NCBI GenBank assembly: GCA_903919975.1
Contig: CAIXKE010000092.1
Span: 1-64,000 of the forward strand
DNA length: 64,000 nucleotides
From: Akkermansiaceae bacterium
Lineage (GTDB): Bacteria; Verrucomicrobiota; Verrucomicrobiia; Verrucomicrobiales; Akkermansiaceae
Direction: 5' to 3'
Shown: positions 36,463 to 45,354 of the stretch, one piece after another
Position numbering within the stretch: position 1 is the first letter of the stretch
Layout of the letters: the number at the start of each line of letters is the position of its first letter
The notes under the pieces: generated by a model
The model's input: only the letters and a program-made list of their open reading frames with translations
The model's database searches: none
What the model was told of the DNA's origin: nothing
Translations under genes and position numbers: made by a program

Positions 36463-38682
36463 CTAGCAAACCTCGCTTCTGTGGCGGAAAGCCAGCAACA
36501 TTTTGAGCTTTCCGTAGCTGATTCTGCCGTCGAGTTTCTCATGGATAGGCGCGAGCGCGAGTCCTTCATAGCCGACGAACGCGGCTTGCATTTCCTCTTC
36601 CTCGGCGAGTGTGTAGAAGGTGCGGGGTTCGAGTTTTTCGCCGCCTTCGATGGCGCGGGCGATGTGGCTCTCGATGGTGCTGATGCTGAGACCGCGCTCT
36701 TTGGCAATGCCCTCGATCGAGATGCCGGCGCGGAAGCGTTCGAGAGTCGCCAAGGCGGTCCCGTTGAGGGCACCTTCCGCCTGCATTTTGCGGGCGGGCG
36801 CGGCGGCGGCTTTGAGCGGGGTGAACGCCTGGCGGGGATGCTCGGTGATCCACTTGGCGATGGCATCCATGATTGGCGCACCGAATTCGGCGAGTTTCTT
36901 TTCTCCCACGCCGGGGGTGTTCAGCAGGGCGTCCGGCTGGGTCGGGTAATCGCGGGCCATGTGGCGGAGGGACACATCCGAAAACACAACGTAGGCCGGC
37001 ACATCGCGGGCATCGGCGATGTCCTTGCGCACGGCGCGAAGAACCGCGAAGAGTCCTTCGTCGCATGGAATGTCTCCGGCTTTCGCCACGGCAGTGGCGC
37101 TGGCGGAATCCGCGCGGGCCGCGGCGGGTGGGCGCGTGAGGGTGAAACTGCGGCCGTCTTTGAGTGCGTTGAGTCCGTCGTTGGTGAGAGCGATGGTTGA
37201 AAATCCATCCTGCGATTGGCAGAGCAGGCCTGATTTCAGGAGTTGTCGGCCGAGTGCGACCCAATCGGCGCGCGGGGTTTCGCGGCCGATGCCGTAGGTG
37301 CTGAGGGTTTCATGGTTCCAACGGCGGATTTTCTCGGTGTTTCCACCCGCGATGACGTCGGCCATGTGTTGCAAGCCGGTGGTGAACCCGCTGTGTTGGC
37401 GAATCCGAAATGCACAACTGAGGAGCTTCCGGCATTCGAGCGTGGCATCGTAAGTCTCACGCGGCGTCAGGCAGGAATCGCAGCCGCCGCAATTGTCGTG
37501 CGGCCAGCTCTCGCCGAAATATTCGAGCAGATGCGAGCGTCGGCAGCCATCGTCCTCGGCGTAGCCGGTCATCTGGTCGAGTTGCGCTTGGGCGACTGCG
37601 CGGGCCTGTTCGTCGCTGATTTCATCGAGGAAACGCAGTTGTTTCACCACATCGCCGCGGGAATAAAGCAGCAGGCAATCCGCCGGCAGGCCATCGCGCC
37701 CGGCGCGCCCGGTTTCCTGATAGTAGCCCTCGACGTTTTTCGGCAAATCCGCGTGGATGACCCAGCGCACGTTCGGTTTATTGATGCCCATGCCGAAGGC
37801 GACGGTGGCGCAGACGACGCGGGCCTCATCGCGCAGAAACGCATCCTGATTGCTCGAGCGTTCGGCGGCTTCCATTCCGGCGTGATAGGCGAGCGCGGAA
37901 ATTCCCTCCGCACGGAGGGCGGCGGCAAGCGCCTCGGTGGATTTGCGCGATTGGCAATAAACGATGCCGGAATCCAGCGGGCGGGCGGTGGCGAATTCCC
38001 ACACTTGACGAATCGCCTTTTCCTTCGGGATCACGCGGTAGCTGAGATTCGGTCGATTGAAACTGGAGATGAAAACCTGGGGATCTGCGAGCCGGAGTTG
38101 TGCGATGATGTCTTCGCGCACGCGCGGCGTGGCGGTGGCGGTGAGCGCTAGAAATGGCGTGCCGGGAAAGCGCTCGCGGAGGCTTGCGAGTTGGCGGTAT
38201 TCCGGGCGGAAATCGTGACCCCACTCGCTGATGCAGTGAGCCTCATCCACGGCGATCGCCCGGACATTCCAACCAGCGAGTTTGCGGGGGAAATCTCCGG
38301 CGAGCAGGCGTTCCGGCGCGACGTAGAGAAGTTGGTATTCCCCTTGGTCGAGGCCCGTCTGGCGCGCGCGCATTTCGGCGGGGTCGAGCGTGGAATTCAG
38401 ATACGTCGCTGCGACGCCAGCCGCCTCCAGTTGATCGACTTGGTCTTTCATCAGCGCGATCAACGGAGAAACCACCACCGTCAGCCCATCGCGCACCAAG
38501 GCAGGCAGTTGGTAACAAAGACTCTTGCCGGCCCCGGTGGGGAGAATGGCCACGGTGTCGAGTCCGGCCAAGCTGGCGGCCATGATTTCCTGCTGAAGCG
38601 GGCGGAAATCATCGTAACCGAAGATTTGTTTGAGGAGCGCAGTCAGCCGTTCGGCCGAGTTGGGCGGAGCAAGAGTGGTCAT
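36463..38682 (-). CDS. recQ: ATP-dependent DNA helicase RecQ
   Basis: A 3'-5' helicase of recombinational repair, 739 residues. Motif I is AILPTGAGKSLCYQLPAL; SPLIALMKDQV follows and motif II is VDEAHCISEWGHDFRPEY. ALTATATPRVREDI and QETGRAGRDGLPADC are later helicase motifs. The Zn-binding segment is CRRSHLLEYFGE...CGGCDSC. RQC and HRDC domains (about residues 410-610) precede an extra C-terminal helix-turn-helix-like region (FRAGISIEGIAKERGLSISTIESHIARAI), seen in a subset of RecQ proteins. It is monocistronic, with repeat A on both sides. Confidence 0.96.
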   Translation of the reverse strand: MTTLAPPNSAERLTALLKQIFGYDDFRPLQQEIMAASLAGLDTVAILPTGAGKSLCYQLPALVRDGLTVVVSPLIALMKDQVDQLEAAGVAATYLNSTLDPAEMRARQTGLDQGEYQLLYVAPERLLAGDFPRKLAGWNVRAIAVDEAHCISEWGHDFRPEYRQLASLRERFPGTPFLALTATATPRVREDIIAQLRLADPQVFISSFNRPNLSYRVIPKEKAIRQVWEFATARPLDSGIVYCQSRKSTEALAAALRAEGISALAYHAGMEAAERSSNQDAFLRDEARVVCATVAFGMGINKPNVRWVIHADLPKNVEGYYQETGRAGRDGLPADCLLLYSRGDVVKQLRFLDEISDEQARAVAQAQLDQMTGYAEDDGCRRSHLLEYFGESWPHDNCGGCDSCLTPRETYDATLECRKLLSCAFRIRQHSGFTTGLQHMADVIAGGNTEKIRRWNHETLSTYGIGRETPRADWVALGRQLLKSGLLCQSQDGFSTIALTNDGLNALKDGRSFTLTRPPAAARADSASATAVAKAGDIPCDEGLFAVLRAVRKDIADARDVPAYVVFSDVSLRHMARDYPTQPDALLNTPGVGEKKLAEFGAPIMDAIAKWITEHPRQAFTPLKAAAAPARKMQAEGALNGTALATLERFRAGISIEGIAKERGLSISTIESHIARAIEGGEKLEPRTFYTLAEEEEMQAAFVGYEGLALAPIHEKLDGRISYGKLKMLLAFRHRSEVC

Positions 38683-38788
38683 GATGAGGGACGGTGGGAT
38701 GCGATGCGGAAAAGGGAGTAACAGGATTCAGAAAGCAGGTCAAATGAACAGTTTTGGTATTTTGTGAGAGTCGGTGAAGGGTAAAACA

Positions 38789-38899
38789 ATAAGGAGCGGC
38801 GGAACATGTCCGCCGATGTCCATGAAAAGGCCAATGAGATGAGCGATGCCTTTCGATTGTCACTTCATGGTCAGGGCGAACACGTTTCGCCCCTCCGGA
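38789..38899. repeat. Interspersed palindromic repeat A, copy 3
   Basis: Same orientation as 12932-13113. It shares AAGGAGCGGCGGAAC, GTCCGCCGATG, CCATGA, GCCAATGA, GATTGTCACTTCATGG and CAGGGCGAACACGTTTCGCC, CCTCC. The TTTAAGG end motifs are missing. It lies in the 340-bp gap between recQ and mnmA, where nothing else is seen. Confidence 0.75.
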
Positions 38900-39022
38900 G
38901 CGGAGAACACCCGACTTCGCTCTGCGAGCTAAGACGGGCAAGTTGTTGCACCCCTTCGTGAAAAATCCAGATCAGTCAGGATCAGGATTGGACGAACGGG
39001 GTCTGATGTTTCAAGCTCCGCC

Positions 39023-40111
39023 ATGGCGAAGGTGCTGGTGGGACTCTCAGGCGGCGTGGACAGCGCGGTGGCGGCGGCATTGATGGTGGAGCAAGGCCAT
39101 GAGGTGACGGCCGGCTATATGAAGAATTGGATCAACGACGAGGGGATTCCGGGAGATTGTCCGTGGGAGCAAGACATCGAGGACGCGCGGGCGGTGGCGA
39201 AGACGCTGGGCATCGAGTTTCGGGTGATCGATTTGATCGACGCCTACCGCGATCGGATCGTCGAATATCTCGTTGAAGGTTACCGCGCCGGGATTACGCC
39301 GAACCCGGATGTGTGGTGCAACCGGGAGATGAAATTCGGCGTATTTCTGGATTACGCGCTATCGCAAGGATTCGAGCAGGTGGCGACCGGGCATTACGCG
39401 CGGCGGCGAAATCTTTCCGATGGCTCGGCGGCCATCTTGCGCGGGGCGGATCCTAACAAAGATCAGAGTTACTTTTTATCATTGATGACCCAACGGCAAG
39501 CGGCGCATGCGTTGTTTCCGACAGGTGAGATGCTCAAACCGGAAGTGCGCGAGGTGGCGAAACGTTTCCATCTGCCGGTGGCGGAAAAGAAAGACAGCCA
39601 GGGGATTTGTTTTCTGGGGCAAGTGAAGATGACCGATTTCCTCCGCCACTATGTGCCGGACTCGCCGGGCAAAATTGTCGATGTGTCCGGCAAGGTGTTA
39701 GGCGAGCATCACGGGCTTCATCTCTACACGCTCGGCCAGAGGAAAGGCCACGGTGTCGCCTCGCCGCGCGAGGGCATGGCGTATGTGGTCGTCGGGAAAA
39801 ATCCTGCAAAAAACCAACTGATCGTCGGCTGGGACACGCCGGACTCCGACGGGCTCTACGCGCGGGAATGCGTGGTCGGCACGCTTTCGGCGCTCAACGA
39901 ACCGTTCGACACGAAACGTCTGATCGAAGCCCAGCCGCGCTACCGTGCGAAGGCCGAACCGGCGGTGATGGAGCCGCTGGGCGAAGACAAGCTGCGCCTG
40001 GTTTTCCAACGCCCACAACGCGCGATCGCAGCGGGGCAAATCTGCGCGTTTTACGAAGGTGGCCGATTGTTAGGCGGCGGGGTTTTTGAGAGCGCGGAAG
40101 AAGGCTTTTGA
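39023..40111 (+). CDS. mnmA: tRNA-specific 2-thiouridylase MnmA
   Basis: MnmA adds the 2-thio group to U34 of tRNA-Lys, -Glu and -Gln. The 362-residue protein has the PP-loop VLVGLSGGVDSAVAAALM, then GYMKNWINDEG. The two catalytic Cys are in WCNREMKFGVFLDYAL and SQGICFLGQVKM. Also present are GADPNKDQSYFL, YTLGQRKGHG and the C-terminal beta domain. Length is typical. It is monocistronic. Confidence 0.96.
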   Translation: MAKVLVGLSGGVDSAVAAALMVEQGHEVTAGYMKNWINDEGIPGDCPWEQDIEDARAVAKTLGIEFRVIDLIDAYRDRIVEYLVEGYRAGITPNPDVWCNREMKFGVFLDYALSQGFEQVATGHYARRRNLSDGSAAILRGADPNKDQSYFLSLMTQRQAAHALFPTGEMLKPEVREVAKRFHLPVAEKKDSQGICFLGQVKMTDFLRHYVPDSPGKIVDVSGKVLGEHHGLHLYTLGQRKGHGVASPREGMAYVVVGKNPAKNQLIVGWDTPDSDGLYARECVVGTLSALNEPFDTKRLIEAQPRYRAKAEPAVMEPLGEDKLRLVFQRPQRAIAAGQICAFYEGGRLLGGGVFESAEEGF

Positions 40112-40218
40112 GTAACCTAGTTCGGGAAATGTCCTCGGGCTATTTTCTCTCCAGTTCTTCATTTTCGATTCTTGGATTACGGGTGAAGCGGAAAATCGGA
40201 GACTTGTGAGTGGAGAAG

Positions 40219-40270
40219 CCGGGAGGCGAGACGCCTCTCGGACGGCCTGTGGCGGGACGCTACAGCTACT
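40219..40270. repeat. REP pair flanking higBA, copy 1
   Basis: The 52-bp unit has two hairpins, GAGGCGAGACGCCTC and GTGGCGGGACGCTAC. It recurs at 40920-40971 in the same orientation with a single base difference. The stem-(G/A)GAC-stem design matches the REPs bounding the RAYT in metH. Confidence 0.85.
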
Positions 40271-40277
40271 GGAACAC

Positions 40278-40577
40278 TCACGAAGCGCGGGCGATGGTTA
40301 TGGCAGGCTGAATGTGGGCGGTGAGTTTTCGTTGGTCTTTGGCCAAAGCGCGGAAGTCGCACTCGACTTGAATTCCGTGCCAGAATTCTGCGGATTGGTC
40401 GAAGAAGGCTCCAAAACGGATGGACATCGCAGGCGTGATGGACCGGCGGGCGTGGATGATCTCGTTGATGGCACGAGGTGCGACGCCAATGGCCCGGGCC
40501 ATGGCGTTTTGGGAAATGCCCATGGGAATCAGGTATTCCTCCAAAAGGATCTCTCCGGGTGTGATGGGTGGGTTCAT
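40278..40577 (-). CDS. higA: HigA-type antitoxin
   Basis: The 99-residue XRE-family protein begins [59 protein letters not shown] is the HTH (about residues 22-60) and [15 protein letters not shown] is the HigA signature. It represses its own operon and neutralises HigB. It lies 30 bp after higB in the same direction, and the pair is bracketed by REP copies. Confidence 0.9.
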   Translation of the reverse strand: MNPPITPGEILLEEYLIPMGISQNAMARAIGVAPRAINEIIHARRSITPAMSIRFGAFFDQSAEFWHGIQVECDFRALAKDQRKLTAHIQPAITIARAS

Positions 40578-40607
40578 GAGTATAACGTATAGCGTTATAG
40601 GGGTGCG

Positions 40608-40886
40608 TCAATGGTAATCACAAATCGTGACTTCGGCTGGGCCATGTTCGGTCCATGTAAAAACGATCCGCCACTGGTCGTTGATGCGGATCGAGAGGGA
40701 ACCCGCCAGATTTCCCTTCAAGGCTTCCAGCCGATTTCCAGGTGGGATTGCAAGATCGTGGAGAACCCGTGCCCGGTTCATTTGGATCAGTTTGCGCAAT
40801 GCCACGCGCGTGATTGCGCTAAAGCGTCGATTGGCTTCGCCCTGAAACAGCTCCTGAGTATCCCGGTCTGCGAAGGATTGGATCAT
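40608..40886 (-). CDS. higB: HigB-type RelE-family toxin
   Basis: The 92-residue form starts [22 protein letters not shown], a hallmark of plasmid-maintenance HigB toxins. It ends [33 protein letters not shown], with the catalytic-side basic and aromatic residues of ribosome-dependent mRNA interferases. The longer upstream frame reads through the REP and is excluded. The order higB then higA is typical. Confidence 0.9.
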   Translation of the reverse strand: MIQSFADRDTQELFQGEANRRFSAITRVALRKLIQMNRARVLHDLAIPPGNRLEALKGNLAGSLSIRINDQWRIVFTWTEHGPAEVTICDYH

Positions 40887-40919
40887 GGTTTTAGGATTGA
40901 GCGTGAGGAGACCAAGATG

Positions 40920-40971
40920 CCGGGAGGCGAGACGCCTCTCGGACGGCCTGTGGCGGGACGCCACAGCTACT
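40920..40971. repeat. REP pair flanking higBA, copy 2
   Basis: Second copy of 40219-40270. Here the second hairpin is perfect (GTGGC-GGGAC-GCCAC), against one mismatch in copy 1. It lies between higB and the end of yidC. Confidence 0.85.
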
Positions 40972-41018
40972 TTTGGGTGGCTGTGGGCGGGTGCTTGTTA
41001 GGCGGTGGGGTATTCCGA

Positions 41019-42890
41019 TCAGCCGCCGGTGCGTGGGGGACGCTTCTTTTTGGATTCCGGGGTGACGTCGCGCATGCCGCCGGGGGCGGTGCCGCCTGGT
41101 TGGCGGGCTTTTTGGGCCTTTTGGAGTTGCGCTTGTTTCTCGGCCATGCGTTGGACCCAGGATTGTTTACCGCCTCCCTTGACGGGTTTGAGCTCGGGTT
41201 CCGGCACTTTGCTCATCAGCCAGGTCTGGCCGATCGAGAAGATGTTCTGGGTGGTCCAGTAAAGGGCGAGGGCGGAGGCGAAGTTATAACAGAAGAAGAA
41301 GAACATGAAGGGCATGAACATCATGATGCGTTGCTGCATTTTATCGCCAGTCATCGGCGTCATCTTCATTTGAATGAAACTCGAGATCGCCATGACCACG
41401 GGCAGCAAGTTGATCGGGACACCGCTCACGTGCCAGAGCGTGTCGGGCTGTGAGAGATCGTCCACCCAGAGGAATCCTTGACCGCGAAGTTCCACGGCGT
41501 ATTGCAACATCCGATAGAAGCCGAAGAAGATTGGGATCTGGATGAACATCGGCAGGCAGCCGCCGAGTGGGTTGATGCCGAATTTCCGATAGAGTCCCAT
41601 CGTCTCGGTGTTGAGCTTGTTCGGATCGTCGCCGTATTTTTCCTTCAGCTTGTCCATCTCCGGCTTGAGCTTGGCCATCCGCTTCATCGTGTGGGTGGAC
41701 TTGGCGTGAAGCGGCCAGATGATGAAACGCACGGTGATGGTGAGCAGGATGATGGCGAGGCCCCATGACCAGCTTTTGGAAATGCCGTCGAGCCAGCTAT
41801 GATAGGTGTTGAGCAGGAAATTGAGTGGGCGGGAGACAAACCAGAACCATCCGTATTGCATCACATCGCCCCAGCCTTCGCCCCAATGCTTGTCCATATT
41901 GCGGAGCAGCGGGTTGTGTTTCGGGCCGATGAAGATCCGAAAACTGTAGGACTTGAGTTCGGAGGGATTAAGAGTTTCGGATGGCAAACGGAGGCCGGCG
42001 CGGACGGAAGTCACGGGTTTTTGACCGTTTGAAATGTTGACGGATTCGGACTTCGCCCACATTGAGGTGGCGATCGGGTCTTTGGGCCGCAAGACGGTGG
42101 CGAAGAACTGGTTGGTCACACCGGCATACTGGATTTGCTCACCTTCCGGGCTGTTGACGATGGATTTCGCGGAGCCGAACATGCCGCCCTTGAAGGTGCC
42201 GCCGTCGGTGAAATTGATTCCGCCATCTTCGCGCCAGAAGAAGCCGGTCTGCTGCGGGACTTCCGCCTGATAGAGGGGCGCCGCTTCACCGAGGAAGATG
42301 CTCCATTGGTTGAGGTTGAGGGCAAGGGTGGCGGCATTTTCGAGGTGCAGGTCGAAATCGAGTAGATAGTGACCACCGTCTTCGTTGCCTTGATTGAGTG
42401 TGAAGGTTTTCTTGGCGATCAGTCCGGATGGGAGTTTGGCGATGTAAACGGCTTTGACGCCATCGATCGATTCATCGGCCTTGTAAGCATAAGGGATGTT
42501 TTCGAGGATTTCACCGGCACCGGCGAGTCCGCCGATGGGGCCGCTCCCGAAGCGGTTGATCTTGATGCGGGAGTCTTTGCTGCCGACATCGAATTCATTC
42601 TGGATTTCAGCGAATTTAATTCCGCCGCCGATGTTCGAGAGGGTGAAGGACACCTTATCGTTTTTCAGGATGACAAGTTCCTCTTCGGTCGGCGGGGGCG
42701 GGGGCTCGACGGTGAGCTCGGCGGTGCTCTTGCCAGTGACTTCCTGCACGACGGCAGTGGCCTTCTTCAGAGCTTCCTCGCGGGCGCGGGTGTCAGCCTG
42801 TGCCTTTTGGTTTTGGCCGGAGTAATAGAGATTGGCGGCGAGGAGGGCGCCACATAGGCCGAGAATGACCCAGGTTTTACGATCGTACAT
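41019..42890 (-). CDS. yidC: Membrane protein insertase YidC
   Basis: The 623-residue inner-membrane insertase has an N-terminal helix (KTWVILGLCGALLAANLYY) and a large periplasmic domain (about residues 60-350). The conserved core is GLAIILLTITVRFIIWPLHAKSTHTMKRMAKLKPEMDKLKEKYGDD, MGLYRKFGINPLGGCLPMFIQIPIFFGFYRML, and the last helices MFMPFMFFFFCYNFASALALYWTTQN. A Lys/Gln-rich cytoplasmic tail follows. It is the last gene of the rpmH-rnpA-yidD-yidC cluster. Confidence 0.97.
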   Translation of the reverse strand: MYDRKTWVILGLCGALLAANLYYSGQNQKAQADTRAREEALKKATAVVQEVTGKSTAELTVEPPPPPTEEELVILKNDKVSFTLSNIGGGIKFAEIQNEFDVGSKDSRIKINRFGSGPIGGLAGAGEILENIPYAYKADESIDGVKAVYIAKLPSGLIAKKTFTLNQGNEDGGHYLLDFDLHLENAATLALNLNQWSIFLGEAAPLYQAEVPQQTGFFWREDGGINFTDGGTFKGGMFGSAKSIVNSPEGEQIQYAGVTNQFFATVLRPKDPIATSMWAKSESVNISNGQKPVTSVRAGLRLPSETLNPSELKSYSFRIFIGPKHNPLLRNMDKHWGEGWGDVMQYGWFWFVSRPLNFLLNTYHSWLDGISKSWSWGLAIILLTITVRFIIWPLHAKSTHTMKRMAKLKPEMDKLKEKYGDDPNKLNTETMGLYRKFGINPLGGCLPMFIQIPIFFGFYRMLQYAVELRGQGFLWVDDLSQPDTLWHVSGVPINLLPVVMAISSFIQMKMTPMTGDKMQQRIMMFMPFMFFFFCYNFASALALYWTTQNIFSIGQTWLMSKVPEPELKPVKGGGKQSWVQRMAEKQAQLQKAQKARQPGGTAPGGMRDVTPESKKKRPPRTGG

Positions 42891-42907
42891 ATAGGTGGTG
42901 GAAAATG

Positions 42908-43213
42908 TTAGATATGGGGCGGATTGCCGTGGCAGGAGCAGGAATGAGGCCGGGCCTTCGTGTCACTGGCCTGCGGGACGGGGTCATAACCACTGCCCCC
43001 CCATGGATGACAGCGGAAAATCCGGCAAATTCCAATCCATGAGCCGCGAAACGGTCCGTGGAGCTCGACGGCTTGTAAAAAATAGTGCGAACAGGTCGGG
43101 GAATATCGGCAGCCGGCCCCCGGGCCGGAGACCACTTTGAGCATCGGACTTAGAATCCGTTGGTAGAAGCGGATCGCGATTCGGATGACGGCGCTGAGGA
43201 TGCGTGAGATCAC
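42908..43213 (-). CDS. yidD: Membrane protein insertion efficiency factor YidD
   Basis: The 101-residue protein matches YidD: IRIAIRFYQRILSPML, GAGCRYSPTCSHYFLQAVELHGPFRGSW and RIFRCHPWGGSGYDPVP. A short Cys/His-rich tail (CSCHGNPPHI) is extra. Its start overlaps the rnpA stop by 4 bp. Confidence 0.95.
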   Translation of the reverse strand: MISRILSAVIRIAIRFYQRILSPMLKVVSGPGAGCRYSPTCSHYFLQAVELHGPFRGSWIGICRIFRCHPWGGSGYDPVPQASDTKARPHSCSCHGNPPHI

Positions 43214-43575
43214 GATTTTTCTTCAGGGCGTGGGAATAGGCCGAGGCGGCGGGCTTGGCGGAGCCAGTCGGCTTCGAGTTCGTCGAAGGTGGCTTGCGAG
43301 GCGCCGGGGCGGGCGATGGTGACGAGAAAGCGCCGGATTTCGGAGAATTCGGGGGCGTGGGATTGGACCAGTGAGCGGAAGCGGCGGCGGAGCAGTGTGC
43401 GGTCGTGGGCTTTACCGCTGCGTTTGGTGGTGATGAAGCCGGTGCGCAGGGTTACAAGCGATGGATCGGCCAGCGTGCTTAAAATGACAAACCGGCCAGC
43501 TTTTGCCTGACCGGTCTTCTTGACCCGCGCGAAATCCGCGCGGGTCGTCATGCTGCATTTCCGTGGGAGTCGCAT
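43210..43575 (-). CDS. rnpA: Ribonuclease P protein component
   Basis: The 121-residue basic protein helps RNase P process tRNA 5' ends. RLPRKCSMTTRADFARVKKTG is the usual opening. TGFITTKRSGKAHDRTLLRRRFRSLVQSHAPEF holds the conserved RNR-like basic helix, here written as DRTLLRRRFR. It overlaps yidD and follows rpmH by 44 bp. Confidence 0.93.
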   Translation of the reverse strand: MRLPRKCSMTTRADFARVKKTGQAKAGRFVILSTLADPSLVTLRTGFITTKRSGKAHDRTLLRRRFRSLVQSHAPEFSEIRRFLVTIARPGASQATFDELEADWLRQARRLGLFPRPEEKS

Positions 43576-43619
43576 GGCGGGGTTGCTGAAGGCACCCGTA
43601 GCGGCGAAGGCCCGGGAAA

Positions 43620-43805
43620 TCAGGAGCCGTGTTGCGTCGTGTGACGCTTGAATTGAATTTCGACGCCCTTAGGAACGAGGCGCTTGCGGCCTTTTTGGCG
43701 ACGGCGACGAATGATTTCGCGTCCGGCTTTGCTGGCCATGCGGGCACGGAAGCCAAATTGTTGTTTCCGGGTGCGTTTGGAGGGCTGATAGGTGCGTTTG
43801 CTCAT
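43620..43805 (-). CDS. rpmH: 50S ribosomal protein L34
   Basis: The 61-residue form starts [43 protein letters not shown], a complete L34. About 18 residues ([18 protein letters not shown]) follow, longer than the usual 44-50. The longer upstream frame is not supported. It is the first gene of the rpmH-rnpA-yidD-yidC operon. No dnaA gene or obvious DnaA-box cluster is seen beside it. Confidence 0.95.
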   Translation of the reverse strand: MSKRTYQPSKRTRKQQFGFRARMASKAGREIIRRRRQKGRKRLVPKGVEIQFKRHTTQHGS

Positions 43806-43934
43806 GGCTTGGGCCTCAATAAAGGTTCGTAAATCCGTTCGCCGGGTGGCTCGGGGCGCGAACTCTAGGCACACACGGCGGGTTGTCAATCCGCCAGTGT
43901 GAGGAAATTTTAAAATTTTTTTGCTTCGGGACGG

Positions 43935-44576
43935 TCAGTGGGTGATGGGCGGGGCCTTGCGGAGATCGGCGAGTTTTTGTTTGGCCATTTGGACCAAAAT
44001 CGCGGGACCCGCCAAGCGTTGGTCGTCCTCGACTAGAAACGCGAGCATGTCGGTGGCGGACGCGGAGACTTCCGGGTCGGGATGGTTGATCAGGGTGAGG
44101 TAGGACTGAATCTGAATCTCAGGCGATTCGTTGTAATTGATCACGGCGTCGAGAAACAGGGCGGCAAGTTCCGCCGGCAAGTCCGGTGCCTCTGCAAAAC
44201 GGGCGAAGGGAACCATGTCGAGGTTCAATCCATGTTGGAGGGCCTCCAGGCGCTCGGCTACAGGGAGGGAGGAATCGGCGGCGAGCGCGTGAAGCATGAC
44301 GGCCGCTTCGGTGGTGCTGGTCTTGTCATCGGCGAGGATGCGAGACACCCGGGCGCTGGTTTCGGCAGTGTCGGCGGGAGGGCGTTCTCTGATGCGGGTC
44401 GTGCGGGGGTTGTCTGCGTCATCCGTATCCGACGGGGATGTGGCGCGCGAGCCGGGCTTGGCGGCCGTCGGGTTCGCCGCCGAGTCATCATTCTTCGGCG
44501 GGTTTGGCCAAGCAAACCAAAGCCCCGCCAATAACAGCGGCACGATCAAGAGGTAGCGAAAGCGGTGCTTAAACAT
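43935..44576 (-). CDS. Membrane-anchored helical protein, unrecognised
   Basis: The 213-residue protein has an N-terminal membrane segment (RYLLIVPLLLAGLWFAWP) and a disordered Asp/Thr/Pro-rich linker (about residues 28-75). A helical domain (ARVSRILADDKTSTTEAAVMLHALAADS, EIQIQSYLTLINHPDPEVSASATDMLAFLV) follows. The last part resembles HEAT-type repeats. It is probably anchored in the inner membrane with its helical domain outside. The function is unknown. Confidence 0.6.
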   Translation of the reverse strand: MFKHRFRYLLIVPLLLAGLWFAWPNPPKNDDSAANPTAAKPGSRATSPSDTDDADNPRTTRIRERPPADTAETSARVSRILADDKTSTTEAAVMLHALAADSSLPVAERLEALQHGLNLDMVPFARFAEAPDLPAELAALFLDAVINYNESPEIQIQSYLTLINHPDPEVSASATDMLAFLVEDDQRLAGPAILVQMAKQKLADLRKAPPITH

Positions 44577-44666
44577 CGGTCAATGAACATCGGATATCCG
44601 ACATCGAAGTGAAGAGGTTTTTTCTACAAATTGAAGCGAAAGAGATTAGCGTGCCATTCTGGCGAT

Positions 44667-45053
44667 TCAGAATGGCACGTCGTCGTCAAAATCGTCATCA
44701 TTGCGGAGATCCGACAAGTTAGGCTCGGGGCTGGGGCCGCCTTGGGCGCGGGAGGGCGCTGCCGCTGGCCGGGAATTTCCGGTGGCGCCATTGGCCGCTT
44801 GGATTTTCCAACACGAGAGGTTCACGAAATACTTGCCGTTGTATTCATTGCCGCGGATGTCGAAATTCACTTGCACGTCTTGGCCGACCTCGAAGGCATC
44901 GAGTTGCGAGCACTTGTCCTTCACGATCTCGAATTTAAGATCCTGCGGAAACTTGTCGTGCGCGGTTGTGACGACAAATTCGCGTTTCGAGAATCCGCTC
45001 GGAAAGCTCTGGGTTTCATTGATGACTTTGATTTTTCCTGCGGCTTCGTACAT
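44667..45053 (-). CDS. DUF3127 protein with SSB-like acidic C-terminus
   Basis: The 128-residue form starts MYEAAGKIKVINETQSF. It has the DUF3127 pattern: GFSKREFVVTTAHDKFPQDLKFEIVKDKCSQLDAFEVGQDVQVNFDIRGNEYNGKYFVNLSCWKI, an OB-fold (about residues 3-85). A linker rich in Ala/Pro/Gly leads to an acidic end, NDDDFDDDVPF. That tail closely resembles the SSB C-terminal peptide (DDDIPF) that recruits repair and replication proteins. A link to single-stranded DNA metabolism is therefore plausible but unproven. Confidence 0.82.
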   Translation of the reverse strand: MYEAAGKIKVINETQSFPSGFSKREFVVTTAHDKFPQDLKFEIVKDKCSQLDAFEVGQDVQVNFDIRGNEYNGKYFVNLSCWKIQAANGATGNSRPAAAPSRAQGGPSPEPNLSDLRNDDDFDDDVPF

Positions 45054-45199
45054 GCCGACCAATGTTGATTTCCAGCAGCCGATGTCAAACCTTTGCCGCT
45101 GCGGCGATCCCTAATTCCGAAGTCGTTTGATGTTTGTGCTAGTTTAACCACAATCGAAGCGAAGCGGAGAGGGACGAACACGAATCTTCCATTATTGAG

Positions 45200-45305
45200 T
45201 CAAATTACGCAGATTTCACAGATTTGATAATCCACCAAGCAGGTTTCCATTTGGATTGTCACCGTCTCTTCAAAATCTGTGTCAATCTGCAATCTGTGGT
45301 TCAAT
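45200..45305. repeat. Nested palindromic repeat D, copy 2
   Basis: CAAATTACGCAGATTTCACAG on the left is mirrored by AAAATCTGTG...CAATCTGTGGTTCAA on the right. It is related to 27263-27440. It lies in the 300-bp gap between the DUF3127 gene and engB, where no gene is seen. Confidence 0.65.
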
Positions 45306-45354
45306 TTCTGTTTTTGGATCGAATGCATCGATTCTCCATCGCGCTTTTTCGCGT

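Noticed and set aside
43620-43930. Replication origin beside rpmH
   Set aside because: The rpmH-rnpA-yidD-yidC cluster often lies near oriC, but no dnaA gene or DnaA-box cluster is visible here.
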